Shown here piece by piece: positions 1-8,209 of a stretch of DNA of 64,000 nt (positions are counted from its first letter, which is position 1; every line of letters begins with the position of its first letter). Position numbers and translations under genes: made by a program. Below the pieces are notes generated by a model that had not been told where the DNA came from, did no database searches, and saw only the letters and a program-made list of their open reading frames with translations. Location of the stretch: the NCBI GenBank assembly GCA_052085365.1, contig JBQDFP010000004.1, positions 1 to 64,000 on the forward strand, in the 5' to 3' direction. The stretch comes from Canibacter sp052085365. Lineage in GTDB: Bacteria; Actinomycetota; Actinomycetes; Actinomycetales; Microbacteriaceae.

Positions 1-816
1 CCGCTTTTGGTCGCAGGCCTGGGCTTTGTCGCAAACGCTGGCCTGAACGCCATTCTGATTTACGGGCTTGACCTCGGCATTGCCGGTTCCGCGCTTGGCA
101 CTGTAATCGCGCAGTGGGGCATGGTCGCGGTGTACCTACTCGTCATTCACCGGCACATTCGTGAGCATTCTGCGAGCTGGAAGCTCGTCACTCTGCGGGA
201 AGTTTCTGTCTCCGGAGGCTGGCTGTTTGTTCGCACGGCGGGACTGCGCGCGGCGCTCCTCATCACTGTCGCCGCTGCAGCAGCGCACGGCACCGAAGTG
301 ACCGCCGCCTACCAGGTGATTTTCACCCTGTTTTCGATTCTTTCGTTTGCGCTTGATGCGCTCGCGATCGCGGCACAGGCGCTGATCGGTAAAGCTCTCG
401 GGGCCGGTCAACGATTGTTTGCAAAAGCGATTATTTCCCGCACTGTTCGTTTCGGATTGCTCGCAAGCGCTGTGCTTTCGGTGCTCTTGATCGCGGTGTC
501 CCCCATCATCGGACGCGTTTTTACCTCGGACCCGGTAGTGCTGGCTGCGATTCCCTGGTCAGTCGTGATTCTCGCAGTATCAGTGCCGATCGCGGCAGTT
601 GTGTTCGTGCTTGACGGCGTACTGATGGGCGCCGGAGATGTGCGTTATCTCGGCTGGACAAGTCTCGTTAATCTTGCCTGCTACGCCCCAGCAGTTGTGT
701 GGGTGTGGATCACAGACTCTGAGGCGCAGGTCGCGCTCATCACGTTTGCGTACAGTTTCGTGTTCATGACCGCCCGCCTGGTGACTCTGTCCATTCGTAC
801 GGTGCGAAGAAGCTAG
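1..816 (+). CDS. MATE-family efflux transporter, C-terminal part
   Basis: Partial gene: the reading frame is open from base 1, so the true start lies upstream, and 271 residues are visible up to TAG at 814-816. The protein is very hydrophobic, with about seven membrane segments. The spacing, with a GAGQ-type loop near residue 133 and short charged loops, matches the second half of MATE/DinF-type multidrug or metabolite antiporters, which are about 440 residues long with 12 segments. It would act in the cytoplasmic membrane; the substrate cannot be told. It ends 10 bp before nucS on the same strand, so some co-transcription is likely. Confidence 0.8.
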   Translation, partial: PLLVAGLGFVANAGLNAILIYGLDLGIAGSALGTVIAQWGMVAVYLLVIHRHIREHSASWKLVTLREVSVSGGWLFVRTAGLRAALLITVAAAAAHGTEVTAAYQVIFTLFSILSFALDALAIAAQALIGKALGAGQRLFAKAIISRTVRFGLLASAVLSVLLIAVSPIIGRVFTSDPVVLAAIPWSVVILAVSVPIAAVVFVLDGVLMGAGDVRYLGWTSLVNLACYAPAVVWVWITDSEAQVALITFAYSFVFMTARLVTLSIRTVRRS

Positions 817-826
817 ACTGTTCGGC

Positions 827-1519
827 GTGAGAATTGTGGTTGCGGATTGTTCAGTAGATTATGCCGGGAGACTCTCTGCGCATCTGCCCCGCGCTCAGCG
901 CGTGCTGATGTTGAAAGCAGACGGCAGCGTCCTTGTGCACTCAGACGGTGGGTCGTATAAACCTCTGAATTGGATGAGTCCTCCCTGTACGACCGAGGTT
1001 CTCGAACTCACAGACGATCAACGTGACGCAGAGATTACAGAAGCTTGGCAGGTCACACATCGCAAGACCGGCGACAAGCTCCTGATCTCGTTATTTGAGA
1101 TCCTCTCTGATACCAGTCACGATCTCGGCACTGATCCGGGCCTCATCAAAGACGGTGTTGAGGCTCACCTGCAGGAGCTACTTGCCGATCAGATTGAGCT
1201 TCTTGGTGAAGGTCACCGCCTGGTGCGTCGCGAGTACATGACGGCGATCGGACCGGTCGATATTCTCGCAACTGACCCCGAAGGCATTTCAGTTGCCGTT
1301 GAAATCAAGCGTCGCGGCGAAATCGATGGTGTTGAACAGTTGACCCGCTATCTAGAGCTCATGAACCGTGATTCCCGTCTCGCTCCGGTCCAAGGGGTTT
1401 TCGCCGCTCAAGAAATCAAGCCCCAAGCCCGCACCCTTGCTGAGGATCGGGGCATCCGCTGTGTGACGCTCGACTACGACGCCATGCGTGGCATGGAAGA
1501 CGTCAACGCGCTGTTCTAA
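827..1519 (+). CDS. nucS: Endonuclease NucS (EndoMS), mismatch-specific
   Basis: This 230-residue protein matches actinobacterial NucS/EndoMS, the RecB-fold endonuclease that cuts both strands at mismatches and supplies non-canonical mismatch repair in bacteria lacking MutS/MutL. The N-terminal half (about 1-110) is the dimerisation domain. The C-terminal half carries the PD-(D/E)XK nuclease core: an Asp in GPVDIL (about 147), then VEIKRRGEIDGVEQLTRY (about 162-179). The chain ends in -NALF, compatible with the C-terminal beta-clamp contact known for this family. Start is GTG at 827, 10 bp after the MATE gene. The following SseB-like and HAD genes are closely spaced in the same direction. Confidence 0.93.
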   Translation: MRIVVADCSVDYAGRLSAHLPRAQRVLMLKADGSVLVHSDGGSYKPLNWMSPPCTTEVLELTDDQRDAEITEAWQVTHRKTGDKLLISLFEILSDTSHDLGTDPGLIKDGVEAHLQELLADQIELLGEGHRLVRREYMTAIGPVDILATDPEGISVAVEIKRRGEIDGVEQLTRYLELMNRDSRLAPVQGVFAAQEIKPQARTLAEDRGIRCVTLDYDAMRGMEDVNALF

Positions 1520-1532
1520 CTAGGCTGGATCT

Positions 1533-1952
1533 ATGGACATCACACCCGATTACGAGAACACGTCGGTTCGCGAGGCGCTTGATGCGCTTCAGCAGACCCC
1601 TGATTACGATCATCTTGTGAGTTTTCTCAATTCATTGCGTGAGGGCTACCTCGTAGTTGATGTGACGGGGAAGAAGAAAACCCGCATCCGCACGATCCGC
1701 TCAACGAAGGGCCAGCTCGTGCTGCCAATTTTTACGTCTCTGGACGAACTTCGTGCTGCCGCCGCGAAGGCAGGCGCCAAGGGAGCAGTAATGCCTGCTC
1801 GGGAAGCTCTTGCACTGATTCGTACTGATCGGTTTGTGGCGGCGGAGTTTAATCCTGCTTCATCGAAACAGGTGATGCTCAGAAAATATGTCGAACTTGC
1901 TGCCGGTGAAGACGAGATCACTCAGTCAACTTTGGAGGAGATGCGCGCGTGA
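1533..1952 (+). CDS. SseB-family N-terminal domain protein
   Basis: The 139-residue soluble protein resembles the SseB N-terminal domain: an early helix, then strand-rich segments EGYLVVDV and GQLVLPIFTSLDELRAA (about residues 64-80), and a later ALIRTDRFVAAEFNPAS block. Such proteins are widespread in actinobacteria and have no established enzymatic role. Start ATG at 1533 is 13 bp after nucS. Its end overlaps the start of the HAD phosphatase by 4 bp (ATGCGCGCGTGATC context), implying translational coupling. The family call is good; no function is assigned. Confidence 0.7.
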   Translation: MDITPDYENTSVREALDALQQTPDYDHLVSFLNSLREGYLVVDVTGKKKTRIRTIRSTKGQLVLPIFTSLDELRAAAAKAGAKGAVMPAREALALIRTDRFVAAEFNPASSKQVMLRKYVELAAGEDEITQSTLEEMRA

Positions 1953-2569
1953 TCGTCCTGTGGGATCTTGACGGAACCATCATCGATTCGGGCCCTGAAA
2001 TTTTGCAGCGGATTCGCCGAGTTATTTCCGAGCTGGGCTACGAGGTTCCTGATTTAGCTACTCAGCGTCGTTTTATTGGTCCACCGCTGCTTGATAGTTT
2101 TCTAGGGCTCATGACCCCTGACGACGCTGCGAAAGCGGTGCTGCGCTCTCGCGAGATTGCGCAGTCCCAGTCGCCGGACTATTTGGTGGAGATTCACGAC
2201 GACGTCGCGGAGCTAGTCCGCGATCTCCACGCCAAGGGTGTTCAACAGGCGGTCGCGAGTTCTAAAGGCCAGTGGCTTGTCGAGCTTGTGATCGAGCATT
2301 TCAAACTCACCGAATGCTTTGACATTATTGTGGGATCTGATCAGGATCGCTCTGAAAAGTCACTCGTCATCGCAAAAGCACTCGCGCACTTCGATACCCC
2401 CGAAGATGCCATTATGGTCGGCGATCGGATCCATGATCTCGAGGGCGCTCAGGCGCATGGAATTCCAGCAATCATTGTTGGCTGGGGTTACGGAGATGGA
2501 GAAGAAATTCCGGGGGCTCTCGCGAAGGTCGACACGGTAGCGCAGCTGCGCTCTATGCTAGAAGCATGA
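1949..2569 (+). CDS. HAD-superfamily phosphatase (Gph/PGP-like)
   Basis: A 206-residue HAD hydrolase of the phosphoglycolate phosphatase/beta-phosphoglucomutase type. Motif I is LWDLDGTIIDSG (Asp6 nucleophile, Asp8 acid/base), motif II is the Ser in VASSKG (about 99), motif III Lys is in SEKSLVIAKAL (about 137), and motif IV is MVGDRIHD (about 157-164). The cap is a small helical insert at about 16-80. Expected chemistry is hydrolysis of a small phosphate ester in the cytosol; the substrate is not predictable. GTG start at 1949 overlaps the SseB-like gene by 4 bp, and the stop overlaps the next small membrane gene by 4 bp. Confidence 0.85.
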   Translation: MIVLWDLDGTIIDSGPEILQRIRRVISELGYEVPDLATQRRFIGPPLLDSFLGLMTPDDAAKAVLRSREIAQSQSPDYLVEIHDDVAELVRDLHAKGVQQAVASSKGQWLVELVIEHFKLTECFDIIVGSDQDRSEKSLVIAKALAHFDTPEDAIMVGDRIHDLEGAQAHGIPAIIVGWGYGDGEEIPGALAKVDTVAQLRSMLEA

Positions 2570-2781
2570 CGATTCTGCTCGCTGTACTCCTGTTTGTGAA
2601 CGCAGGATTTAACATCATCGTATGGCCACCTTTTCTGCGTCGCATTAAGAAAGACTCACGAGCTTACGATGCGTCGGGTCGCCCGACCAGATTTTTGACT
2701 GCCCACGTAGTACTCATTACCTCGGGGCTCGTGATTGCCGCAGCTTCGCTGGTTGGCGCGATCGCTGCACTCTTGGTGTAA
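2566..2781 (+). CDS. Small two-TM membrane protein, SCO4848-like
   Basis: A 71-residue integral membrane protein with one segment at about residues 3-20, a short basic loop (LRRIKKDSRAY) and a second segment at about 46-70. The pattern FN-I-I-WPPFLRRI and the proline-threonine loop before the second segment match the small actinobacterial SCO4848-type membrane proteins, whose function is unknown. ATG at 2566 overlaps the HAD gene by 4 bp. It ends 10 bp before the TagD-like gene, so it belongs to the same transcription unit. Confidence 0.65.
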   Translation: MTILLAVLLFVNAGFNIIVWPPFLRRIKKDSRAYDASGRPTRFLTAHVVLITSGLVIAAASLVGAIAALLV

Positions 2782-2791
2782 GGAGAAACCG

Positions 2792-3184
2792 ATGAAACGC
2801 ATCCTCACGTACGGAACTTTTGATCTTCTTCACTGGGGTCATATTCGTCTTCTGCGCCGAGCACGAAAGCAGGGCGACTACCTCGTGGTTGCGCTGTCTA
2901 CCGAAGAGTTTAATGAGGGCAAAGGCAAGAAGACTTACCACGACTTCGCGACTCGTAAGGCGATGCTTGAGGCTGTGCGCTATGTAGATTTGGTTATTCC
3001 AGAAAACAACTGGGATCAGAAAATCAGTGACGTGCAGAAATACGAGATCGACACGGTCGTTATGGGCGGTGATTGGGAGGGTGACGAACGCTTCGAAATC
3101 TTGCGCCCATACTGCGAAATCGTCTACCTCGACCGCACTGAGGGCATCTCGACTTCCAAGATCAAAGAGGATCTCGGCGCGTAA
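2792..3184 (+). CDS. tagD: Glycerol-3-phosphate cytidylyltransferase
   Basis: A 130-residue nucleotidyltransferase. The N-terminal GTFDLLHWGHIRLL block (about 7-20) carries the HxGH signature. NNWDQK (about 70-75) and RTEGISTSKIK (about 113-123, the RTxGxST motif) follow. This is the TagD/GCT family that makes CDP-glycerol from CTP and sn-glycerol 3-phosphate for wall teichoic acid or other glycerol-phosphate polymers. ATG at 2792 follows an AGGAG site at 2780-2785; the longer in-frame opening to 2735 lies inside the previous gene and is rejected. Its last 23 bp overlap the convergent HNH gene. No polymerase or other tag gene lies nearby. Confidence 0.88.
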   Translation: MKRILTYGTFDLLHWGHIRLLRRARKQGDYLVVALSTEEFNEGKGKKTYHDFATRKAMLEAVRYVDLVIPENNWDQKISDVQKYEIDTVVMGGDWEGDERFEILRPYCEIVYLDRTEGISTSKIKEDLGA

Positions 3185-4550
3185 GTCTCGGCCCGCTTGC
3201 CGCGGGTTGCCAGTCTTCGCGAGTAGGCGGCTGCACTTCTATTAGGCCGTCACGTGTACGCACGCCCCACCCGTCGGAGTCAACAGACCGATGATGGAAC
3301 CAACACAGTAGGGCTCCTGTAGCTACGTGAGTTCGTTTTGTGTTTGCCCACGTCTCGATGTGATGGGCTTCGCACCAACCTGGTGGGACCGTACACCCTG
3401 GAATCACACAACCGCCGTCTCTCGCGGCCATTGCGCGACGTTGGTCTGCGTTAAAGGTTCGCCGCTCATGTTCCAGTTGGACGATTCGCCCGTCACGGCC
3501 CAAAATCAAACGCTGTGTTGCACCCGCACACCCTGAGGTGCGCGCTTCAGCACTCGGAATAATCGTTGGGCATCCGTCGTGCCCTGCCAAAACTGATGCA
3601 CCATCCTGGTGAAGAAGACGGTCTTCAGTGGTGTGGATCAGCACAACAGCCGGTTTCCCGCCGGGGGCTGGCATGGCTTTCGACCCGAGTGCGACGTTCA
3701 CAATGGTGGCGAGCGCATCATGGTTCTTCTGCTGCGGAGTGCGGGGGTCTTCGACTTCAGTTGACTCACCGTCAAGTTTGGTGTGCACAGGGGTATTAAT
3801 TACGTCGAGGCATCTCCCAAACACCGCAGCAACCTCGGGCAACAACTGCCCGCTCACGCGCACGAGACCGTTTTCGTCACTGTGCAGGGTCAGGGCCCGC
3901 CGCTTCTGCATCTCTTCTTGATGGTCTCGATCGACAGTCACCGTGTATTCAGCGAGCGTAGTCGCGATAATCTTGCGCAAGCCTCCGAAGCTTGGCTTCA
4001 GCGCATTGTCGGGATCCGCGGTTTTCATCCACCTACGTTCAGCAGAAAACCGCTGCGCCTCAGGAACCTTCGCCAGGCTGTCAGTTATAAGCTGGTAAAC
4101 GCTTCCTGCAATACGCCCCTCACGGTACGCCGTTCGCGCGAGTTCACCTGGTTGGTCTGGCTCATCACGCTGAGAAAATTCTAATGCGGCAAGTTTTGAT
4201 CGACGTTTTGCGTCGGCCCACCCCTCGCCTGTCAGGGTCATATACAGCTCTTCTGGGTTCTTGGCACCGTGACGACGGGACACTGATGACCCTGCCTGCT
4301 CGAAGCGTTGCACTTGGGCAAGCGCATGTGTCGTCGTTGCTTCAACGAGGTTTTTGAGCTTGCCGAGCTCTCGGATCAGATCAGGCAGCTCAGACTCAGG
4401 GGCCTCAGAAAGGTCAGGGAATGCTTTCGAGAAGGAGTCTTGGAAGCCTCGCACGAGATTTACAAGATTGCCGTTTTCATTGTGATGCTGAAGCGGGGCA
4501 GCGTCCACCGGCTCGAACATCACTCGACTGCGTCGATATCTGTCACTCAT
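3162..4550 (-). CDS. DUF222 / HNH endonuclease domain protein (13E12 type)
   Basis: A 462-residue protein with a helical DUF222 region at about 30-300 and a C-terminal HNH domain. The HNH part reads GCVIPGCTVPPGWCEAHH then GALLCWFHHRSV, giving the two CxxC-like zinc pairs and the HH...H nuclease residues. These 13E12-repeat proteins are present in many copies in Microbacteriaceae and mycobacteria and are thought to be homing-type or selfish nucleases; a cellular role is not established. The start is taken as ATG at 4550, with AGGAGG at 4557-4562; a GTG at 4553 is only 3 bases from that site. It is convergent with tagD, overlapping 23 bp. Confidence 0.82.
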   Translation of the reverse strand: MSDRYRRSRVMFEPVDAAPLQHHNENGNLVNLVRGFQDSFSKAFPDLSEAPESELPDLIRELGKLKNLVEATTTHALAQVQRFEQAGSSVSRRHGAKNPEELYMTLTGEGWADAKRRSKLAALEFSQRDEPDQPGELARTAYREGRIAGSVYQLITDSLAKVPEAQRFSAERRWMKTADPDNALKPSFGGLRKIIATTLAEYTVTVDRDHQEEMQKRRALTLHSDENGLVRVSGQLLPEVAAVFGRCLDVINTPVHTKLDGESTEVEDPRTPQQKNHDALATIVNVALGSKAMPAPGGKPAVVLIHTTEDRLLHQDGASVLAGHDGCPTIIPSAEARTSGCAGATQRLILGRDGRIVQLEHERRTFNADQRRAMAARDGGCVIPGCTVPPGWCEAHHIETWANTKRTHVATGALLCWFHHRSVDSDGWGVRTRDGLIEVQPPTREDWQPAASGPRLTRRDPL

Positions 4551-4666
4551 CACAAGACCTCCTTTCGAATATATGTTCTATCCTAGGAGGCCCTCAATAC
4601 TCACACCGCACCTGATACTGCTTTGTGGAAAACCACAGATCGCTCAATCGCTTAAATCGCTGTGGA

Positions 4667-5884
4667 CTACGGGTTAACGCGAGAAGCCGCACCCAACCTT
4701 CGGCTAGACATGACCGAGTTGAAGGTTGTTTTACCGGAAGACGCATCTAATATGTCGAACACTGGCGCAACAGATTCGAGAAATGAAACATCAATTGAAG
4801 CTTTGCCCCTGACGGCCATCTGTGCCCCAATTTCTCCAATCGCGGGCGCCACCCTGAATCCATGCCCCGAGAAGCCAGTCAGAACAATGAGATTCTTGGA
4901 ATCAGGGTGATAACGCACGTATTCCATCATGGACCGAGTGTAACTCTCAACATACGTTGTGAGCCGATAAGGCTTCTCGCTTAAGTTGGGAAGCACCTCA
5001 CCACGAATCCAATCAAACTTCCGGATTTCTTCGTCTAACGCGTCGCCCTCAAGCTGTCGAGGAAAAGTGTCAGGGTCCCCTGCAGCAAAGTGATCATTGA
5101 AGCCCAGACCCAATTTTACTGACCGCTGATCTGGAGTCGGAATACCGTAGCAATAGCTCGGAGCGGTCTGGAGGAAGGGTGGAAGGTCACTCAACGTAGT
5201 TGAATCCACACCGTTAAACCACGCGGAAGTGAGCCTTCGCACGACTACCTCGTCCTTGAGATAGGGCAATAATGACGGCGTCCAACCACCACACGCCACA
5301 ATGACTCGATCGAATTCAGTCACTGATTTTCCAATACTCAGATCAATCCGATCACCACGAGTCTCTACATTCGTGACCCTTGTAAAATCATGAATTACTG
5401 CACCGTTTCTCTTCGCAAGCCTCGCCGCAGTTGCAACAGTAAGCTCGGGCCGAATTACTGCACCATCTCTATCCCAGGCACCGATTATGTCCGGATCAAG
5501 CTGGAACATCGGGAAGCGATCTAAGAGTCTCGTATTACTCATCAGGTCAATCTGCGCCCCGGTGTCTTCCGCGGACGCAATTGCTTGCTTCATCTGATTC
5601 GCTTCTTTATGCCCCAGTACCAATACTCCGGTGGGGAAGCGAAGAAGGTCGCCAGATTCCTCCTCAAGAGTTCGCCAGAGCTCACGAGCCCTCACAATCA
5701 GCGGTGCGTACTTCGGCTCCTCAAGTTCAAGGTTCCAGTAGAGCCGACTTTCTCCTCCCGCACCTGCTGTAGAGTGCCCTGGGTAATGAGTGTCAAAACC
5801 GTGCACTTCAAGTTCCGGAATCCGGCTCAGTTGCCATAAGACTTGAGATCCAATCGCGCCCAGACCAACAACAGCGATTTTCAT
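4667..5884 (-). CDS. FAD-dependent amine oxidase, sarcosine/N-methyltryptophan oxidase-like
   Basis: A 405-residue DAO-family flavoenzyme. An N-terminal dinucleotide fold VVGLGAIGSQV is followed by GGESRLYW (about 43-50) and, near the C-terminus, the diagnostic GFSGHGF (337-343) of monomeric sarcosine oxidase (MSOX) and SolA. The lysine in VKLG (257) aligns with the oxygen-activating Lys of MSOX. The cysteine that binds FAD covalently in MSOX is absent: the aligned segment is TYVESYTRS (310-318), so flavin is probably non-covalent. Likely substrates are N-methyl or D-type amino acids. It is the last gene of the GntR-HAD-ABC operon, with a hairpin (5966-5993) between it and the binding protein. 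RBS AAAGG is 6 bases before ATG. Confidence 0.78.
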   Translation of the reverse strand: MKIAVVGLGAIGSQVLWQLSRIPELEVHGFDTHYPGHSTAGAGGESRLYWNLELEEPKYAPLIVRARELWRTLEEESGDLLRFPTGVLVLGHKEANQMKQAIASAEDTGAQIDLMSNTRLLDRFPMFQLDPDIIGAWDRDGAVIRPELTVATAARLAKRNGAVIHDFTRVTNVETRGDRIDLSIGKSVTEFDRVIVACGGWTPSLLPYLKDEVVVRRLTSAWFNGVDSTTLSDLPPFLQTAPSYCYGIPTPDQRSVKLGLGFNDHFAAGDPDTFPRQLEGDALDEEIRKFDWIRGEVLPNLSEKPYRLTTYVESYTRSMMEYVRYHPDSKNLIVLTGFSGHGFRVAPAIGEIGAQMAVRGKASIDVSFLESVAPVFDILDASSGKTTFNSVMSSRRLGAASRVNP

Positions 5885-5965
5885 AGCGGCCCTTTCAACT
5901 TTGGAGTCTTCGCTCCTCGATAGAGCCTGAGACTGGTTTCAATCTAGTAGCTGGCTCTACTTTCC

Positions 5966-5993
5966 AAGGTGGGGCCCTAGACGGCCCCACCTT
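5966..5993 (-). terminator. Intra-operon hairpin between binding-protein and oxidase genes
   Basis: Perfect 11-bp inverted repeat AAGGTGGGGCC / GGCCCCACCTT with a 6-base loop, just after the stop of the substrate-binding protein gene (6003, minus strand). There is no U-tract after it, so it may be a weak or read-through terminator, or an mRNA-stabilising 3' hairpin that keeps the binding protein more abundant than the downstream oxidase. Confidence 0.55.
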
Positions 5994-6002
5994 ATGAAGG
6001 AA

Positions 6003-6851
6003 TTAATCTATATCTGCTGCTGATGGGTCAAACCCGTTATCTTGCAGGATCTCCTCGAGTGAACCGTCCGAATGCATTTCTGCAAGCACCTGGTTCACGG
6101 CATCCAGCATTTTTGTATGCCCTTTGGGGATCAAAATATAGTTTTTTGCATCCCCGGCAGTGTCGAGAACTTCCGGCGTCTCTTCAAACACCTCCATCTT
6201 GATATCCGAATCAGGATTCATTTCCAGCATGTGAGCACCCGCACCGATTGTCATTACTGAGGCATCGATACGACCGTTTTTCAGATCTTGGAATCCTGCC
6301 TCTTCGGTTGCGTAAAGCTTGATATTTTCTTGCCCTAGCGCGGCTTGAAGGTCGGGAACCGTCGAGTAACCCTGTGTCGCCGATACTGTGAGGCCTTCAA
6401 GATCTTCTAAGCTTGTCAGGCCGTCTTTGCTCAAGATCACGACTGAATCTGAATAGACTGGATCGCTCACCTCAAACTCGGTCTCACGTTCTGGGGTGAC
6501 GTACCAGTTTCCGGCGGTCATATCTGCTCGCTCTGCTTTAACTGTTTCGATGATTGCAGTAAAGCTCTGCGTCGTAGCATCAACAGTCAGGCACAAATCA
6601 CTTGCGATTCGTTTGAGGATGTCCCCGTCAGCACCAGACAACTCGCCAGTCGACATTGAGACATAAGCGGGATACTCAGCAACCGCAACAGTCAAGACCC
6701 CGTCTTCGACAAGTTCCACGTCATTTGCTACTGGTTCACATCCTTCTTCAACTTCTGAACCCTGCCCTGCCGATGACGAACAACCCGTGAGCGCGGCTGT
6801 TCCAATAAGAGTGAGGCCTGCGAGTGCAGCAAAAGCCCTGTTAATACGCAT
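6003..6851 (-). CDS. Polar amino acid ABC importer, substrate-binding lipoprotein
   Basis: A 282-residue SBP_bac_3 family lipoprotein. The signal peptide has a basic start and a hydrophobic core ending in the lipobox LTGC (Cys24), followed by a Ser-rich linker. Mature-protein landmarks are the strand LTVAVAEYPAYV, GADGDILKRIASDL, the ligand-site loop AGNWYVTPERE and LEGLTVSATQGYSTV. The asparagine-tryptophan-tyrosine at the usual TITxxR position suggests a ligand pocket unlike that of the glutamine or arginine binders. It would deliver substrate to the two permeases encoded just upstream (6918-8209). The flanking oxidase and D-TA-like enzyme suggest modified amino acids as substrate; this is inference. 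Confidence 0.85.
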   Translation of the reverse strand: MRINRAFAALAGLTLIGTAALTGCSSSAGQGSEVEEGCEPVANDVELVEDGVLTVAVAEYPAYVSMSTGELSGADGDILKRIASDLCLTVDATTQSFTAIIETVKAERADMTAGNWYVTPERETEFEVSDPVYSDSVVILSKDGLTSLEDLEGLTVSATQGYSTVPDLQAALGQENIKLYATEEAGFQDLKNGRIDASVMTIGAGAHMLEMNPDSDIKMEVFEETPEVLDTAGDAKNYILIPKGHTKMLDAVNQVLAEMHSDGSLEEILQDNGFDPSAADID

Positions 6852-6917
6852 TTTTCTTCTCCTTCAGGAGTAATTGTTTAAGAATCAGTCGGTGATATTT
6901 TTTTCAATGAGCAGCAG

Positions 6918-7568
6918 TTACTTCAACGCGGTCCGCCTTTCAACGGCTTGTACGCATCGCGACACCACAATGGCAATCACTGCGTACATGAGGCCCGCAA
7001 TCGTAAATACGGCGAGGAACTGGAAGGTGACCGAACCTATTTGGTAAGCCCTGTTGAGCATCTCGGGGAGCGAAATAGCATAGCCAAGACTCGTTGCTTG
7101 GAACACGATCACGCTATACGAGACGATCGGGCCAATCACGGTACGCACGGCCTGGGGGATAACCACAAAGCGCCGCTCGTCAGAGGCCGAGAGCCCGAGA
7201 GCTTGAGCGGCCTCAATATGTCCTTTTGGGACACTGAGCACGCCAGCACGGAAGATCTCGCTCGTGTACGCACCCGTGCTGAAGGCAATAACAATCACCG
7301 CAACAGTAAATGCGTCCCAAGTGATTCCAACTCCGGGAAGCCCGAAGTAAACGAGGTACAGGAGTACGAGAAGTGGGACTCCTCGACCAAACTCAACGAC
7401 ACCGACGCAGAAGTAACGTACAGCGCGGTTTCTTGCGAGCATACCGAGCGCTAAGAGCAAACCAAATGGCAAACCCAAAAGAAGTGAGAGGCCGGTTACC
7501 GCGAGGGTGACTCGCAGGCCGCCCAAGAGCTGTGGCATCCAAACTGTGATTATTTCTTCTATTGTCAT
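6918..7568 (-). CDS. Polar amino acid ABC importer, permease
   Basis: A 216-residue HisM/GlnP-type permease with about five membrane segments. It begins LLGGLRVTLAVTGLSLLLGLPFGLLLAL and carries the EAA loop EAAQALGLSASDERRFVVIPQAVR (about 140-163), which docks on the ATPase. FGRGVPLLVLLYLVYFGLP matches the family signature RGTPLLVQL. Start ATG at 7568 overlaps the stop of the other permease gene by 4 bp. The pair would form a heterodimeric channel with the protein at 7565-8209. Confidence 0.88.
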   Translation of the reverse strand: MTIEEIITVWMPQLLGGLRVTLAVTGLSLLLGLPFGLLLALGMLARNRAVRYFCVGVVEFGRGVPLLVLLYLVYFGLPGVGITWDAFTVAVIVIAFSTGAYTSEIFRAGVLSVPKGHIEAAQALGLSASDERRFVVIPQAVRTVIGPIVSYSVIVFQATSLGYAISLPEMLNRAYQIGSVTFQFLAVFTIAGLMYAVIAIVVSRCVQAVERRTALK

Positions 7569-8209
7569 GACTGCACCGCAAACCTTTTTCTCACGAAGCC
7601 CTCACTGCTTCTGGCAAGAACTGCAAGTGGAATCCCTAAGAACAGGTAGACCAGGCCTCCGAGCGCAAAAATCACTAATCCGGGGTGACCTTGCTGAGTT
7701 AACACGAGGGCTTGGAAGGCAATGTCGGTCACGCCAATAACTGACGCAGTCGCAGAATCTTTCAGCAACCCAATGAGATATGTGGCAGAAGGCGGCATCG
7801 CCACACCTGCGCCTTGCGGAGCAATAATGCGCCAGAATACATCTCTACGCCCCATTCCTAACGCTTCGGCGGCCTCCCACTGGCCTATATCTACTGCATT
7901 AATCGCAGCACGATAGTTTTCAGCCATATAGGCCGCATAAACGATCGCGAGCGCAAGGCACGCTGCCGGGATTGGGTCAAGCCCGAGGATGCGACTAAAT
8001 CCAAAAAAGAGGATGAGCATCCAAGCAATTGGTGGAATACCGCGCGCGATTTCCACGTACGCGGTACCGAGCCATCTCAGCGGCGCAAATTTTGAACGAC
8101 AAGCGAATGCAATAGGCAGCCCTAATATTGCAGCGGCCACAAAAGAGACCACTGTGATCACTATTGTGGTCAGTAGGCCGACCATCAAAAACGAGAAGAA
8201 ATGACTCAT
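7565..8209 (-). CDS. Polar amino acid ABC importer, permease
   Basis: A 214-residue permease paralogous to its downstream neighbour. It shows an N-terminal segment, EIARGIPPIAWMLILFFGFSRIL (the RGxP signature) and the coupling loop EAAEALGMGRRDVFWRIIAPQGAG (about 117-140). The second half of the RGxP region is less canonical (PPIAW rather than PLLVQ). It overlaps the ATPase gene by 4 bp upstream and the second permease by 4 bp downstream, so the three are translationally coupled. Confidence 0.87.
   Translation of the reverse strand: MSHFFSFLMVGLLTTIVITVVSFVAAAILGLPIAFACRSKFAPLRWLGTAYVEIARGIPPIAWMLILFFGFSRILGLDPIPAACLALAIVYAAYMAENYRAAINAVDIGQWEAAEALGMGRRDVFWRIIAPQGAGVAMPPSATYLIGLLKDSATASVIGVTDIAFQALVLTQQGHPGLVIFALGGLVYLFLGIPLAVLARSSEGFVRKRFAVQS

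Noticed and set aside
4624..4637. Short TGTGG-N4-CCACA hairpin downstream of the sarcosine-oxidase-like gene
   Set aside because: Five base pairs only and no U-tract; too weak to call as a terminator.
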